Shown here piece by piece: positions 43,715 through 52,310 of a stretch of DNA of 64,000 bases. The translations under genes and the position numbers were made by a program. Numbering within the stretch: position 1 is the first letter of the stretch; each line of letters starts with the position of its first letter. The notes below the pieces were generated by a model, which worked only from the letters and a program-made list of their open reading frames with translations, had not been told where the DNA came from and ran no database searches. This DNA comes from Novosphingobium sp. SG751A (lineage in GTDB: Bacteria > Pseudomonadota > Alphaproteobacteria > Sphingomonadales > Sphingomonadaceae), in assembly GCF_013149295.1 (NCBI RefSeq), contig NZ_JABGCB010000006.1, forward strand, positions 248,001-312,000, in the 5' to 3' direction.

Positions 43715-45079
43715 TTACGCCTCCCCCTTTGCGGGCCAGATTTCGGGTTGAACATGGGCATAGTCGCCGGTTTCATAGCCATTGGCGGGCCGCGCCAGCC
43801 CCAGCCGGTCGCGCAGGGTTTGCCCTTCATATTCGGTACGGAACAGGCCCCGCCGCTGCAATTCGGGCACCACATGGGCGACGAAAGCCTCCAGCCCGGC
43901 GGGCAGATAGGCGGGCGTGATGACAAAGCCGTCGGCGGCCCCGCTCTCATACCAATACTGCAATTCATCGGCGACATCTGCGGCGGTGCCCGCGATGGAG
44001 CGGCTGGTGCGCCCCGCCGCCACGCGCCGGGCCAGTTCGGCAATCGAGAGGTTCTCGCGCCGGGCCAGGCCGACCACCTGCTCCCATGTCGATTGCGACA
44101 GATGGCTTTGCGGCACATCGGGCAGCGGGCCATCGGGATCATGGTCCGAGAGGTCAAAATTGCCCAGCAGCCCTTCCAGCTTGCCGATGGCGACGGGCGT
44201 GGGGATCAGCGTGTCCAGCTCGCGCTGGATGGCCTGCGCCTCCTCGCGCGTGGGGGCGACGATGGGCGTGATCGCGGCCATGATCTTCAGGCCTTCCGGC
44301 GCGCGGCCCACTTCGGCCAGCAGATCATGCATTTCCGCCCGAAAGGCGCGGGCCGTGTCAGGGCTGGGGTGCGATGTGAAGATCACCTCGGCATGGCGCG
44401 CGGCAAAACGTTTGCCCGTGTCCGAGGCCCCGGCCTGTACCAGAACGGGGTGCCCTTGCGGCCCGCGCGGCACGTTGAGCGGCCCGGCCACGGCAAAATG
44501 ATCGCCGCGATAGTCAACCCCGTGCAGGCGGGCAGGATCGACATAGCGCCCGCTCGCCTTGTCGGCGATCACCGCGCCATCTTCCCAACTGTCCCACAGG
44601 CGCTTGGCGGCCTGAACAAATTCCTCGGCGCGTTCATAGCGCTCGGTATGGCCGTAATGGGCCGCGCGGCCGAAATTATGCGCCTCGTTCTCCATGGTCG
44701 AGGCCACCATGTTCCACCCGATGCGCCCGCCCGAAATATGGTCGATGCTGGCCAGACGGCGCGCCAGTTCATAGGGCTGGGAATAGCTTGTCGATGCGGT
44801 GCAGATGAAGCCGAGCCGGCTGGTGGTGGCGCAAAGATGGGCGATGATGCTGGCCGGGTCCAGCTTGGGCGTTTCCAGACAGGCGAAAGTGTCGGCGCTC
44901 TTGGCGGGCGGGTATCCCACCGAATCAGCGATGAACACCGCGTCGAACAGACCCCTTTCCGCCGCCGCCGCGCATTGCCGGAAATAGGCGATATCGGTCA
45001 GCGCATTGACCTGCGCATCGGGGTGGCGCCACCCGGCGATATGGCCGCCGGTCTGCATCAGGAAAGCAAGAAGTTTCAT
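43715..45079 (-). CDS. LLM-class flavin-dependent monooxygenase, NtaA/DszA family
   Basis: This 454-aa NtaA-type protein begins LAFLMQTGGHIAGWRHPDAQ and has STSYSQPYELARRLASIDHI, GGRIGWNMVAS, RLWDSWEDGAVIADKASG and GPQGHPVLVQAGASDTG. It would act with a flavin reductase on C-N or C-S bonds. It opens the minus operon that contains D-aminoacylase, M24, MFS and a second LLM. No purine-rich ribosome site precedes the ATG (the DNA reads CCTCCTC there), so translation may be weak or unusual. Confidence 0.9.
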   Translation of the reverse strand: MKLLAFLMQTGGHIAGWRHPDAQVNALTDIAYFRQCAAAAERGLFDAVFIADSVGYPPAKSADTFACLETPKLDPASIIAHLCATTSRLGFICTASTSYSQPYELARRLASIDHISGGRIGWNMVASTMENEAHNFGRAAHYGHTERYERAEEFVQAAKRLWDSWEDGAVIADKASGRYVDPARLHGVDYRGDHFAVAGPLNVPRGPQGHPVLVQAGASDTGKRFAARHAEVIFTSHPSPDTARAFRAEMHDLLAEVGRAPEGLKIMAAITPIVAPTREEAQAIQRELDTLIPTPVAIGKLEGLLGNFDLSDHDPDGPLPDVPQSHLSQSTWEQVVGLARRENLSIAELARRVAAGRTSRSIAGTAADVADELQYWYESGAADGFVITPAYLPAGLEAFVAHVVPELQRRGLFRTEYEGQTLRDRLGLARPANGYETGDYAHVQPEIWPAKGEA

Positions 45080-45130
45080 GAGGAGGGATTATGTTGTGCA
45101 TTTCTGTGCATGCGATAAATCCCCATGAAA

Positions 45131-45147
45131 TGTTCGCCTATCGGAAT
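45131..45147. promoter_or_regulatory. putative operator plus TGTGCA repeats in a divergent region
   Basis: TGTTCG-CCTAT-CGGAAT, a variant of the shared motif, lies 52 bases ahead of the LLM start. The 234-base region 45080-45313 also holds TGTGCA at 45095 and 45105 (ten bases apart), and TTGTGCAA at 45183-45190, next to the motif class found around the LacI gene. Confidence 0.45.
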
Positions 45148-45253
45148 TTTCGGCGCGACACCTTGATAAAACGTGCAAGAAATTGTGCAACTGAGTGAAT
45201 GACGTATGGCCTGATCTCCTGCCGGATAGAGTGCAGGGGCAAGGTGATGCTGC

Positions 45254-45268
45254 GTGCAGGGCCTGCAC
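45254..45268. promoter_or_regulatory. 15-base palindrome upstream of the SDR operon
   Basis: GTGCAGG-G-CCTGCAC is a perfect inverted repeat, 46 bases ahead of the SDR start. It could be an operator or an RNA hairpin near the ribosome site. Confidence 0.4.
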
Positions 45269-45313
45269 ATGGGTGCATCCACCATGCGCGCGGTTGGGGA
45301 AAGGGCAGATTCG

Positions 45314-45991
45314 ATGCCGGAAAAAAGAGTGCTGATCACTGGGGCGGGCGGAGCGTTGGGCATGGCCGTGATGGCGCGATTGGGCGCGCAGGGCTGGCAT
45401 ATCGCGCCGGTCGCCGGACGCCATGGTGCAGTTGCGCCCGGTTGGTTCGGCCCGGTCGATCTGGCCGATCGCGATGCCGCCGCGCAGGTCGTGGCGCAGG
45501 CGGCGCAGGCGCTGGGCGAACTGGACGGCGTGGTGCATCTGGCCGGGGGTTTTGCCATGCATCGCGTGCTGGAATGCACGTCGCAGGATTGGCGCGCGAT
45601 GCAGACCGGCAATGTCGAAAGTCTGATCGCGGTGGTGCAGGCCGCCGTGCCGCATATGGCCCATGGCGGGGCGATTGTTGCCGTGGGCGGTATGGCGGCG
45701 GCGCGCGCGGGGGCGGGCATGGCGGCCTATGCTTCGGCCAAATCCGCTGTCCTGCGCGTGGTCGAGGCGCTCAGCGTCGAACTGGCCCCGCGCGGGATAC
45801 GCGCCAACGCGGTGCTGCCCGGCGTGATCGACACGCCCGCCAACCGCCGCGACATGCCCCGGGCCGATCCGGCCAAATGGACCCATCCCGAAGCGATTGC
45901 CGATGTCATCGGCTTTCTGCTCAGTCCGGCCTCGCGCGCGATCAATGGCGCGGGCGTGCCGGTGAACAATCCCGCCGGGCCTGCGGCATGA
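45314..45991 (+). CDS. short-chain dehydrogenase/reductase
   Basis: This 225-aa SDR has LITGAGGALGMAVMARLG for cofactor binding and AAYASAKSAV (Tyr and Lys) in the active site. It is compact, and the NNAG motif is replaced by HLAGGF. I chose the ATG at 45314, eight or more bases after AAAGGG, because the residues MPEKRVLITGAGG put the first strand at the start; earlier in-frame ATG codons would add an unstructured tail. It overlaps the MFS gene by four bases and probably oxidises a secondary alcohol from the same pathway. Confidence 0.85.
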   Translation: MPEKRVLITGAGGALGMAVMARLGAQGWHIAPVAGRHGAVAPGWFGPVDLADRDAAAQVVAQAAQALGELDGVVHLAGGFAMHRVLECTSQDWRAMQTGNVESLIAVVQAAVPHMAHGGAIVAVGGMAAARAGAGMAAYASAKSAVLRVVEALSVELAPRGIRANAVLPGVIDTPANRRDMPRADPAKWTHPEAIADVIGFLLSPASRAINGAGVPVNNPAGPAA

Positions 45992-47253
45992 AACCGTGGC
46001 GCGCGTGGAGCGCGGTGCTGATCCTGTGCATCGCGCAGGTGGTTTCGACGGTGGATCGTGGGATGCTGGCGCTGGTGGTCGATCCGGTGCGGCGCGATCT
46101 GGCGATTGGCGAGGTGGATATTGCCCTGCTGCAAGGCTTTGCCTTTGCGGTCTTTTATGTCTCGGTGGGGCTGCCGCTCGGCTATGTCGCGGATCGGGTC
46201 AACCGGCGCCGCCTGTTGTTCGGCGGTATTCTGGTGTGGAGCGCGGGCACTATCGCCTGCGGTCTGGCGCAGACATTTGCGCAGATGTTTCTCGCCCGGC
46301 TGGTGATCGGCGTGGGCGAGGCGGTGCTTGGCCCCTGCGCGGTGGGCATGATCGGCGAGATGTTTGCCCCTGACCGGCGCGGGCGGCCAATGGCGCTGTA
46401 TGTGCTGGGCAGCATGGTCGCTTATGGCCTTGGCTCGATGGCCACCGGGGCGGTGCTTCAGGCGGGCGCGGCGGGCGGTTTTGCCGGGTGGCCGGGGATT
46501 GCGGATCTGGCGCCATGGCGGATCGCCTTTGTGTTGATGGGGCTGGCGGGGTTGCCGGTGGCGCTGTTGCTGCTTTCCATTGCACATACCCGGCGCACGA
46601 AGGAGGCGCAGCCGCTCAGCCTGCCCTTTGCGGCCATGGCGGCGCGGCGCGGTGTGCTGCTGCCGCTTTATGGCGCGGTGGCGCTGTTTGCGATGGGGGC
46701 GGCGGCGGCCTCGGGCTGGGGCGCGGCTTTGCTGGGGCGGGCCTATCATTACGCCCCCGCCGATGTGGGCAAGCAATTGGGCGCGGCGCAGATGGCCTGC
46801 TCACTGGTGGGTGCGGGGCTGGCCGCGATTTTTGTGGACCGTGTGGCGCGGGCAGGCGGGACCATTGCCAAGTTGCGGATGAGCGCCTTGCTGGCGTTGC
46901 TGACCATCCCGGCCTGCATGGGCTTTGTCAGCCAGAGCGGCGCGGGCGCAATGATTATCACGGCCACGGTGATGGCGACGAGCGCGATTTATGGCACGAC
47001 GATGCTGTCCATTCTGGCCGATGCGGTGCCGGTCGAGGCGCGCGGGCTGGCCGTCGCGCTCTATGCTTTCGTGATGACGATGATCGGCGGCTCGCTGGGG
47101 CCGCTGGCGGTGGCGGCGCTGACCGAGCGCGTATTTGTCGATCCGGCCCGCGTGGGCTGGTCGATGGCTTTGGTGGGCGGGGTTGCCCTGTCCCTTTCGG
47201 CCTTGCTGGCGGCGATGGCCGCGCGGGCGCAGGAGAAATTGGATGCTTGTTGA
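45988..47253 (+). CDS. MFS transporter, spinster-like
   Basis: This 421-aa, 12-helix protein has GYVADRVNRRRLLFG (motif A) and ARLVIGVGEAVLGPCAVGMI, close in pattern to the MFS at 39521, so the two are paralogues. It starts at the ATG overlapping the SDR stop and ends 11 bases inside the next gene. It may import or export a pathway intermediate; cargo unknown. Confidence 0.87.
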   Translation: MKPWRAWSAVLILCIAQVVSTVDRGMLALVVDPVRRDLAIGEVDIALLQGFAFAVFYVSVGLPLGYVADRVNRRRLLFGGILVWSAGTIACGLAQTFAQMFLARLVIGVGEAVLGPCAVGMIGEMFAPDRRGRPMALYVLGSMVAYGLGSMATGAVLQAGAAGGFAGWPGIADLAPWRIAFVLMGLAGLPVALLLLSIAHTRRTKEAQPLSLPFAAMAARRGVLLPLYGAVALFAMGAAAASGWGAALLGRAYHYAPADVGKQLGAAQMACSLVGAGLAAIFVDRVARAGGTIAKLRMSALLALLTIPACMGFVSQSGAGAMIITATVMATSAIYGTTMLSILADAVPVEARGLAVALYAFVMTMIGGSLGPLAVAALTERVFVDPARVGWSMALVGGVALSLSALLAAMAARAQEKLDAC

Positions 47254-48058
47254 AAAAGCCTATGCGCCCAGCCGTTTCGGCCAGTTGCATTACCGCATTG
47301 TCCGCCCGGATGGGCCGATGGTGCAGCCGCCCTTGCTTGTGCTGCATCAGACGCCCAGCAACAGCTATGAATGGATGCCGATCCTGCCGCTGTTGGCGCA
47401 GGGGCGGGTGGTGATTGCACCTGACACGCCCGGCTATGGCATGAGCGATGCGCCGCCAGAGCCCGCCTCGATCCCTGATTTTGCGGGCGTGATGGGCGAT
47501 CTGGTCGATTATCTGGCCGAGCGGGGAGAGATCGGGGATGGTGCCTTTGATGTGATGGGTGCGCATACCGGTTCGATCATCGCGACCGAATTGGCCGTCA
47601 GTTTGCCGCAACGGGTGCGGCGGCTGGTGCTGTTCGGTCTGGCGGCCTATCCAGAGCATGAGCGCGAGCGGCGACTGGCGCTGCTTTTGGAGAAGTTCCC
47701 GCGTCCCGGCGCCGATCTGGCCCATGTCGAACAGCTCTGGGCGATCTTTGGCGAGCTTGGCGATGCGCGCATGACCAGCGAGCAGCGCCATGTGGCAATG
47801 GCGGAATGTCTGCGGCTGGGCGCGCGGATGCCATGGGGCTATATTGGCGTGTATCGCTATGATTTCCTTGGGGCGCTGGCGCAGGTGGAGCAGCAGGCGC
47901 TGGTGATCAATGCGCAGGATGATCTCTGGGAGGTGACGCAGCAGGTCGCGCCGGTGCTGCGCCATGGGCGGCTCTGGCCCTTGCCGGGTCGGGCGCATGG
48001 ATTTCTGGCCTTTGATGCGGCCGATATTGCGCCGGACATCCTGGGTTTTCTTAGCTGA
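47243..48058 (+). CDS. alpha/beta-hydrolase-fold protein with histidine elbow (GAHTG)
   Basis: This 271-aa protein is the third member of the His-elbow group: LVLHQTP (32-38), APDTPGYGMSD (59-69) and MGAHTGS with His108 in the nucleophile position. Unlike the others it keeps both a candidate acid (NAQDDLW) and base (GRAHGF). AGGAG lies seven bases before the ATG, which lies inside the MFS gene end. The stop overlaps the convergent cupin gene by eight bases. Confidence 0.82.
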   Translation: MLVEKAYAPSRFGQLHYRIVRPDGPMVQPPLLVLHQTPSNSYEWMPILPLLAQGRVVIAPDTPGYGMSDAPPEPASIPDFAGVMGDLVDYLAERGEIGDGAFDVMGAHTGSIIATELAVSLPQRVRRLVLFGLAAYPEHERERRLALLLEKFPRPGADLAHVEQLWAIFGELGDARMTSEQRHVAMAECLRLGARMPWGYIGVYRYDFLGALAQVEQQALVINAQDDLWEVTQQVAPVLRHGRLWPLPGRAHGFLAFDAADIAPDILGFLS

Positions 48059-48458
48059 TCAAGGCGGCTTCCTGCCTCATCCTTGCCTCGGTTGGCGCGT
48101 CAAAGGCGATGCCGATCACTGTGCAGGGCTGCTCCAGCGGATAGGAGCGATGGCCGCGCCCGACCGTGTCCAGCATCACCAGCATATCGCCGGGGCGCAG
48201 CACCCGCCGCGCCCCATCGCCCGCCTCGACCGCCCATGATCCGCGCAGCACGATCGACAGGCCCGCAATGGCCGAATTGTGCCATTCGCCATAACCCTCA
48301 CCGGATCCCTGCGTTATGCCCCATCCGGTGGCGCCCGCGATGCCTTCCCAAAGATCGGCGTCCGTTTTGCGACAGAGCGCCAGTGGCAGGTCGAGCAGGC
48401 GCGATCCGCCATCGGCTGTGGGCATGATCGCCACGGCCTGATAGGGCGCGCCGCTCAT
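48051..48458 (-). CDS. small cupin-domain protein
   Basis: This 135-aa protein has a cupin core: GYGEWHNSAIAGLSIVLRGSW (quoted in parts) and RRVLRPGDMLVMLDTVGRGH (about 88-107). The His residues of cupin motif 1 are partly preserved (EWHN), so metal binding is possible. It lacks a signal peptide. It overlaps the exported cupin gene upstream by four bases, so the pair may form a two-compartment or sequential system. Function unknown. Confidence 0.75.
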   Translation of the reverse strand: MSGAPYQAVAIMPTADGGSRLLDLPLALCRKTDADLWEGIAGATGWGITQGSGEGYGEWHNSAIAGLSIVLRGSWAVEAGDGARRVLRPGDMLVMLDTVGRGHRSYPLEQPCTVIGIAFDAPTEARMRQEAALIS

Positions 48459-49009
48459 CGGAACCACAGCTTGTCGCGCTCGCTGCTGCCTGTCGCGGGG
48501 CATAGCGCCTTGGGCATCTGCACCGAGGCCATGAAGGAGCCCTGCGGCCCGGCGCGCGAGATATGGCCCTTGCCGCTGCAATCCTCGGCAATGGCGATGT
48601 CGCCATGGCGCAATTCGTGGAACGATCCATCCTCCAGCCCGATCAGCATCGTGCCGAAAATCGGGATCAGCAGGGTCGGCTGGTTGGCAACATGAAAGCT
48701 GAAACCGGCGTTGGGGGCGGTGCCGCCGATGGAAACGCGCTCGGCCTCGCGGCGCAGGAACAAGGCAATTTCGCCCATCACCGGGGTGTTGACTGGCAGG
48801 CTTTCGATCCGGCTCTTGCCGCCCTGCGCGGTGTAGAGATGGAAGGCACGGGCAAACCATGGGATCGGCCCTGTCCCATGAAAATCGAGTGGGAAGGGTG
48901 GCGGGCTTTGCGCCGGGACCGGGGAGGCCAGCGGCGCGGCCATGCCCGCCAGAGCAAGATTGCGTATCAGGGCGCGGCGCGGCGGGCTCAGGGGTGCTTC
49001 ATCGGACAT
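48455..49009 (-). CDS. exported cupin-like protein
   Basis: This 184-aa protein has a Tat-like or Sec-type signal (PPRRALIRNLALAGMAAPLA) and a single cupin-like domain with SFHELRHGDIAIAEDCSGKGH (about 130-150). That last motif recurs, as IRQLHAGDIVLAADTTGKGR, in the C-terminal domain of the MFS-cupin fusion at 56632. It would act in the periplasm, perhaps binding the incoming substrate. It is divergent from the TonB receptor and shares its 444-base upstream region with it. Confidence 0.75.
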   Translation of the reverse strand: MSDEAPLSPPRRALIRNLALAGMAAPLASPVPAQSPPPFPLDFHGTGPIPWFARAFHLYTAQGGKSRIESLPVNTPVMGEIALFLRREAERVSIGGTAPNAGFSFHVANQPTLLIPIFGTMLIGLEDGSFHELRHGDIAIAEDCSGKGHISRAGPQGSFMASVQMPKALCPATGSSERDKLWFR

Positions 49010-49453
49010 GCAGACATCCTTTCTTGCAAGATATGTGCATTGATGTGCATTGGTTCTGCGGTTCCAAGATGTGGTGCAGTATCGTCCGACAGGCGGAGTT
49101 ATTACGAAAAATCGGCGGAAAATGGCGATGATTGAGCCCTTTTATGGGAGGATATGCATGGGCTTTCGACCAATCTTGCATCTGTATGGCGGCGCATATC
49201 ATCATCCGACAGGCGAATAGGCCCTATATCGTGCATCGGGAAAACGGATCTGGATGCAACTTTTGCTCGTCCGCGGCAGAATCATGTGCACATTCGTCCA
49301 TGATGTCCATCTTCGCCCGGATACCAACGGGCGAGCATAACGCCCGGTCAAACAGCATGAGCACCGGGGCGAAACGCAGGACCGCCCCAGACAATCTTAC
49401 GGGATGAAAGTTGCCGCCCCGCGTGGGCCGGCTTGAAATGAGGGGTTATCACC
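49010..49453. promoter_or_regulatory. 444-base divergent regulatory region of cupins and TonB receptor
   Basis: No convincing gene lies here. It holds two shared-motif operators, CGTCCG-ACAGG-CGGAGT (49083-49099, perfect core) and CATCCG-ACAGG-CGAATA (49203-49219). It also holds a tandem ATGTGCATTG repeat (49033-49042 and 49043-49052) and the palindrome ATGTGCACAT (49284-49293). A ribosome site (GAGGGG) precedes the receptor ATG. The region is locally richer in A and T than its surroundings. Confidence 0.6.
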
Positions 49454-51970
49454 ATGACGCGTTACCCACGACCGATCCGTTCTCTCTCCATTTTCCACCT
49501 GGCCGCTTCGGCGCTGGCGATGGGCGCCACGCTGGCCGCCGCAGGCCCGGCCCAAGCCGCAGAGCCCGCCGCAGAACCCTCCGTCGGGGATGCCGCCAAT
49601 GATCCGGGCGCCATTACCGTCACCGCGCGCAAGCGGTCCGAGGATATTCTCAAAGTTCCCGTCACCGTGACGGCCATGACCGCCGCTGCGCTGGAGCAGC
49701 GCGGCATCGTCTCGATCACCGATCTGGCCGGTTCGACGCCGGGGGTGAATGTCAACAACAGCTCTTCGGGCCATGCCGACCGTTCGTTCCAGCAGGTCGT
49801 GCTGCGCGGCTTCACGCCCTCGACCACGCTGGCCACGACCACCTCGATGTTCATCGACGGCGTGCCGGTTTCCTCGCCTTCCCAGGTGACCTCGGTCTCC
49901 GATCCGGCGCAGGTCGATGTGGTGAAAGGCCCGCAAAGCGCCTATTACGGCCGCAATACCTTTGCCGGCGCGATCAATGTCACCACCAAGGAGCCTAAGG
50001 GCGAATGGGCCGGCACGATGACCGGCATGGTGGGAACGCGCGCCAATTACCGACTGCAAGGCACGGTCGAAGGGCCGATCATCGGCGACATGCTGACCTT
50101 CCGCGTGACGGGCGAGCGCTTTTCCAAGAACGGTTCGTGGCGCAATGCCTATGACGGCAGCACGCTGGGAGATCAAAAGACCACCACCGGTTCCGCGCTG
50201 ATCGTGTTCAAGCCCAGCCCCAAGCTGACGATGAAACTGTTCGGCATGATGAGCGAGGACCGCGACGGGGCGCCTGCCCAGACGCGCCTTTATGGCTATG
50301 ACATCACCACCGCTTCGGGCACAAAGGTGGCCGCCAACCAGTCCAATTGCACGCTGAGCGGCAATACGCGCGGGGTGCAGGGTTATGGCAGCACGGTGTC
50401 AAACGCCTATATCTGCGGCACGGTGCCGGGCCTGATTAATCCGATTTCGGCCAACACGGTCAACACCGACGCGATCAAGCAATTCCTCGCGATGACCTCG
50501 AACCGGGTTATTCCCACCAGCGACAGCGTTGATGGCTATGGCCTGCTGCGCAAGAGCCAGCATGCGCATACGGCGGTCAATTACAAGATTTCCAGCGACC
50601 TGACCGCCGACTTACTGGCCGGGTATAACCGCGAGGTCTGGTCGACGCTGATCGATCTGGATGGTTTCGATTCCTCCGGCTTCCCATCGACCACCAATCC
50701 CAAGGGTTATTACGATTTCCCCTATCTGGTCGAGCGGCGCAATCTGGACTGGTCGATGGAAGGGCGTCTGGCCTATAACCATGGCCCACTGCGCGCGGTG
50801 GCGGGCGTCAGCTATCTCAAGGCCGACACATGGTCGGGCGGCGGCGGCGGCACGGGCGCGCTGACGGCATCGCTGCTGGTGCCGGGCGGAAAGAGCGAGA
50901 ACCGCACCACGGGCATGTTCTTCGGCCTGACCTATGATGTCCTGCCCAATCTTTCGGCCAGCATCGAAGGGCGCTATCAGATTGATACTTTGGGGGCCTA
51001 TGCCCGTTCGGGCGGCCAGACCATCACGTCCAGCGCCTTTATTCCGGCGGGCACCTATGCGGGCAATGCTCTGTTGGTGCAGCAGACCTATAAAAATTTC
51101 ACCCCGCGCGCGATTATCAACTGGCAGATCAATCCGCGTACCATGGTCTATGCATCCTGGGCCAAGGGCGTGAACCCGGCGCAGTTCAACACCACCATTC
51201 TGGCCCAGACCGCCTCGGTTCAGGCCGCCGCGCTGGCCGCCGGGGGGCAATTGACCATTGCGCCGGAAAAGATCACCAATTACGAAATCGGCATGAAGGG
51301 CAAGGCGCTGGACGGGCGCCTGCGCTATACGGCGGCGGCCTATTATGCCCAGTGGCGCAACCAGATCAACGCGATCACCATCGTGGCCGCCGATCCCACC
51401 ACATCCACCGGCTTCACCTTCATCAACACCTCGGCCAATTCGGGCTCGGTTGATCTTTACGGCGTTGAACTGGACACCAGCTGGAAGGTCAGCGACCTGT
51501 TGAGCATCGAGGCCGGCGGCGCGCTGAACGGCAGCGATATCAAATATTTCCGCAGCACGACGATCAGCCAGTTGACCGGCATCTATGACTTCTCCGGCAA
51601 GGAGATGAAGTATACGTCGAAATATTCGGCCAATGTCGGCGTCATTTTGGGCGGCGAATTGAAGAATGTGGCCGATGCCAAGTGGTTCACCCGCCTGGAC
51701 TGGAATTTCAAGTCGGGCGTGTGGTCGAACGAGGCCAATATCGCCAAGACGCCGGACGCGCATAAGTTCAACCTGCGCGCGGGCGTGTCGAAGGGGCGGT
51801 TTGCGGTCGATGTTTTCGTCAACAACCTGCTTAACGACAAGACCTATACTTCGTTGACCGACAATTATGTGCTGGACCCCAGCTTTGCCCATTCGGCCTA
51901 TTTCTCGGCCCTTTTGGTGGGCTTGCCGGATCTGCGCACCTTCGGGCTTCAGTTGAAGGTCAAGATGTAA
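49454..51970 (+). CDS. TonB-dependent outer-membrane receptor
   Basis: This 838-aa protein has a signal peptide (ending GPAQAAEP near residue 37), a TonB box around AITVTARKR (about 53-61), a plug domain (TDLAGSTPGVNVNN, VVLRGF, FIDGVPV, VDVVKGPQSAYYGRNTFAGAINV in parts) and a beta-barrel ending with FGLQLKVKM, whose terminal hydrophobic residue fits BamA recognition. Sphingomonad receptors of this type import plant-, lignin- or sterol-related compounds rather than siderophores. It forms a unit with a DUF1330 gene. No FecR/ECF sigma signalling domain precedes the plug. Confidence 0.95.
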   Translation: MTRYPRPIRSLSIFHLAASALAMGATLAAAGPAQAAEPAAEPSVGDAANDPGAITVTARKRSEDILKVPVTVTAMTAAALEQRGIVSITDLAGSTPGVNVNNSSSGHADRSFQQVVLRGFTPSTTLATTTSMFIDGVPVSSPSQVTSVSDPAQVDVVKGPQSAYYGRNTFAGAINVTTKEPKGEWAGTMTGMVGTRANYRLQGTVEGPIIGDMLTFRVTGERFSKNGSWRNAYDGSTLGDQKTTTGSALIVFKPSPKLTMKLFGMMSEDRDGAPAQTRLYGYDITTASGTKVAANQSNCTLSGNTRGVQGYGSTVSNAYICGTVPGLINPISANTVNTDAIKQFLAMTSNRVIPTSDSVDGYGLLRKSQHAHTAVNYKISSDLTADLLAGYNREVWSTLIDLDGFDSSGFPSTTNPKGYYDFPYLVERRNLDWSMEGRLAYNHGPLRAVAGVSYLKADTWSGGGGGTGALTASLLVPGGKSENRTTGMFFGLTYDVLPNLSASIEGRYQIDTLGAYARSGGQTITSSAFIPAGTYAGNALLVQQTYKNFTPRAIINWQINPRTMVYASWAKGVNPAQFNTTILAQTASVQAAALAAGGQLTIAPEKITNYEIGMKGKALDGRLRYTAAAYYAQWRNQINAITIVAADPTTSTGFTFINTSANSGSVDLYGVELDTSWKVSDLLSIEAGGALNGSDIKYFRSTTISQLTGIYDFSGKEMKYTSKYSANVGVILGGELKNVADAKWFTRLDWNFKSGVWSNEANIAKTPDAHKFNLRAGVSKGRFAVDVFVNNLLNDKTYTSLTDNYVLDPSFAHSAYFSALLVGLPDLRTFGLQLKVKM

Positions 51971-52022
51971 ACCTGTTCGGGGCGGGCCATGCGGTCCGCC
52001 CCCATTTTGCAAAGGAGGGTTT

Positions 52023-52310
52023 ATGGCCGCCCATATTGTCGCCACGGTCCGCGTGCATGATCGCGAAAAATTTGGTGAATATCTCAAAGCCGTGGCGGGC
52101 GTGGCTGAAAGTTTCGGCGGCGAATATGTGCTGCGCGGCAAGGTGGCCGAGGTGCTGGAGGGCGATGTCGATCCTGCCGAGCTGGTGGTGGTCCTGCGCT
52201 TTGCCGATGCGGATGCGGCGCGCGCCTATGTCAACTCGCCGCTATATCTGGCGGGCAAGGCGCATCGCATCAACGGCGGCGGCGTGGTGGAATCGCGGCT
52301 TATCCTTTAA
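52023..52310 (+). CDS. DUF1330-family small protein
   Basis: This 95-aa protein matches the DUF1330 ferredoxin-like fold: HIVATVRVHDREKFGEYLKA at the start, then RGKVAEVLEG, LVVVLRFADADAARAYVNSP. AGGAGG precedes the ATG. DUF1330 proteins often accompany catabolic operons but have no assigned reaction. It follows the receptor by 52 bases; its stop overlaps that of the convergent LacI gene by four bases. Confidence 0.88.
   Translation: MAAHIVATVRVHDREKFGEYLKAVAGVAESFGGEYVLRGKVAEVLEGDVDPAELVVVLRFADADAARAYVNSPLYLAGKAHRINGGGVVESRLIL

Noticed and set aside
41998..43920. A 640-codon open frame on the plus strand opposite the D-aminoacylase
   Set aside because: Its translation is rich in His, Gly, Arg and Gln without domain signals, as expected for the antisense of a GC-rich gene; the minus-strand protein has full catalytic motifs.
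31983..45079. A Rut-type pyrimidine degradation pathway
   Set aside because: LLM and isochorismatase-fold proteins occur, but not in the RutAB arrangement, and RutC-F-like genes are absent.
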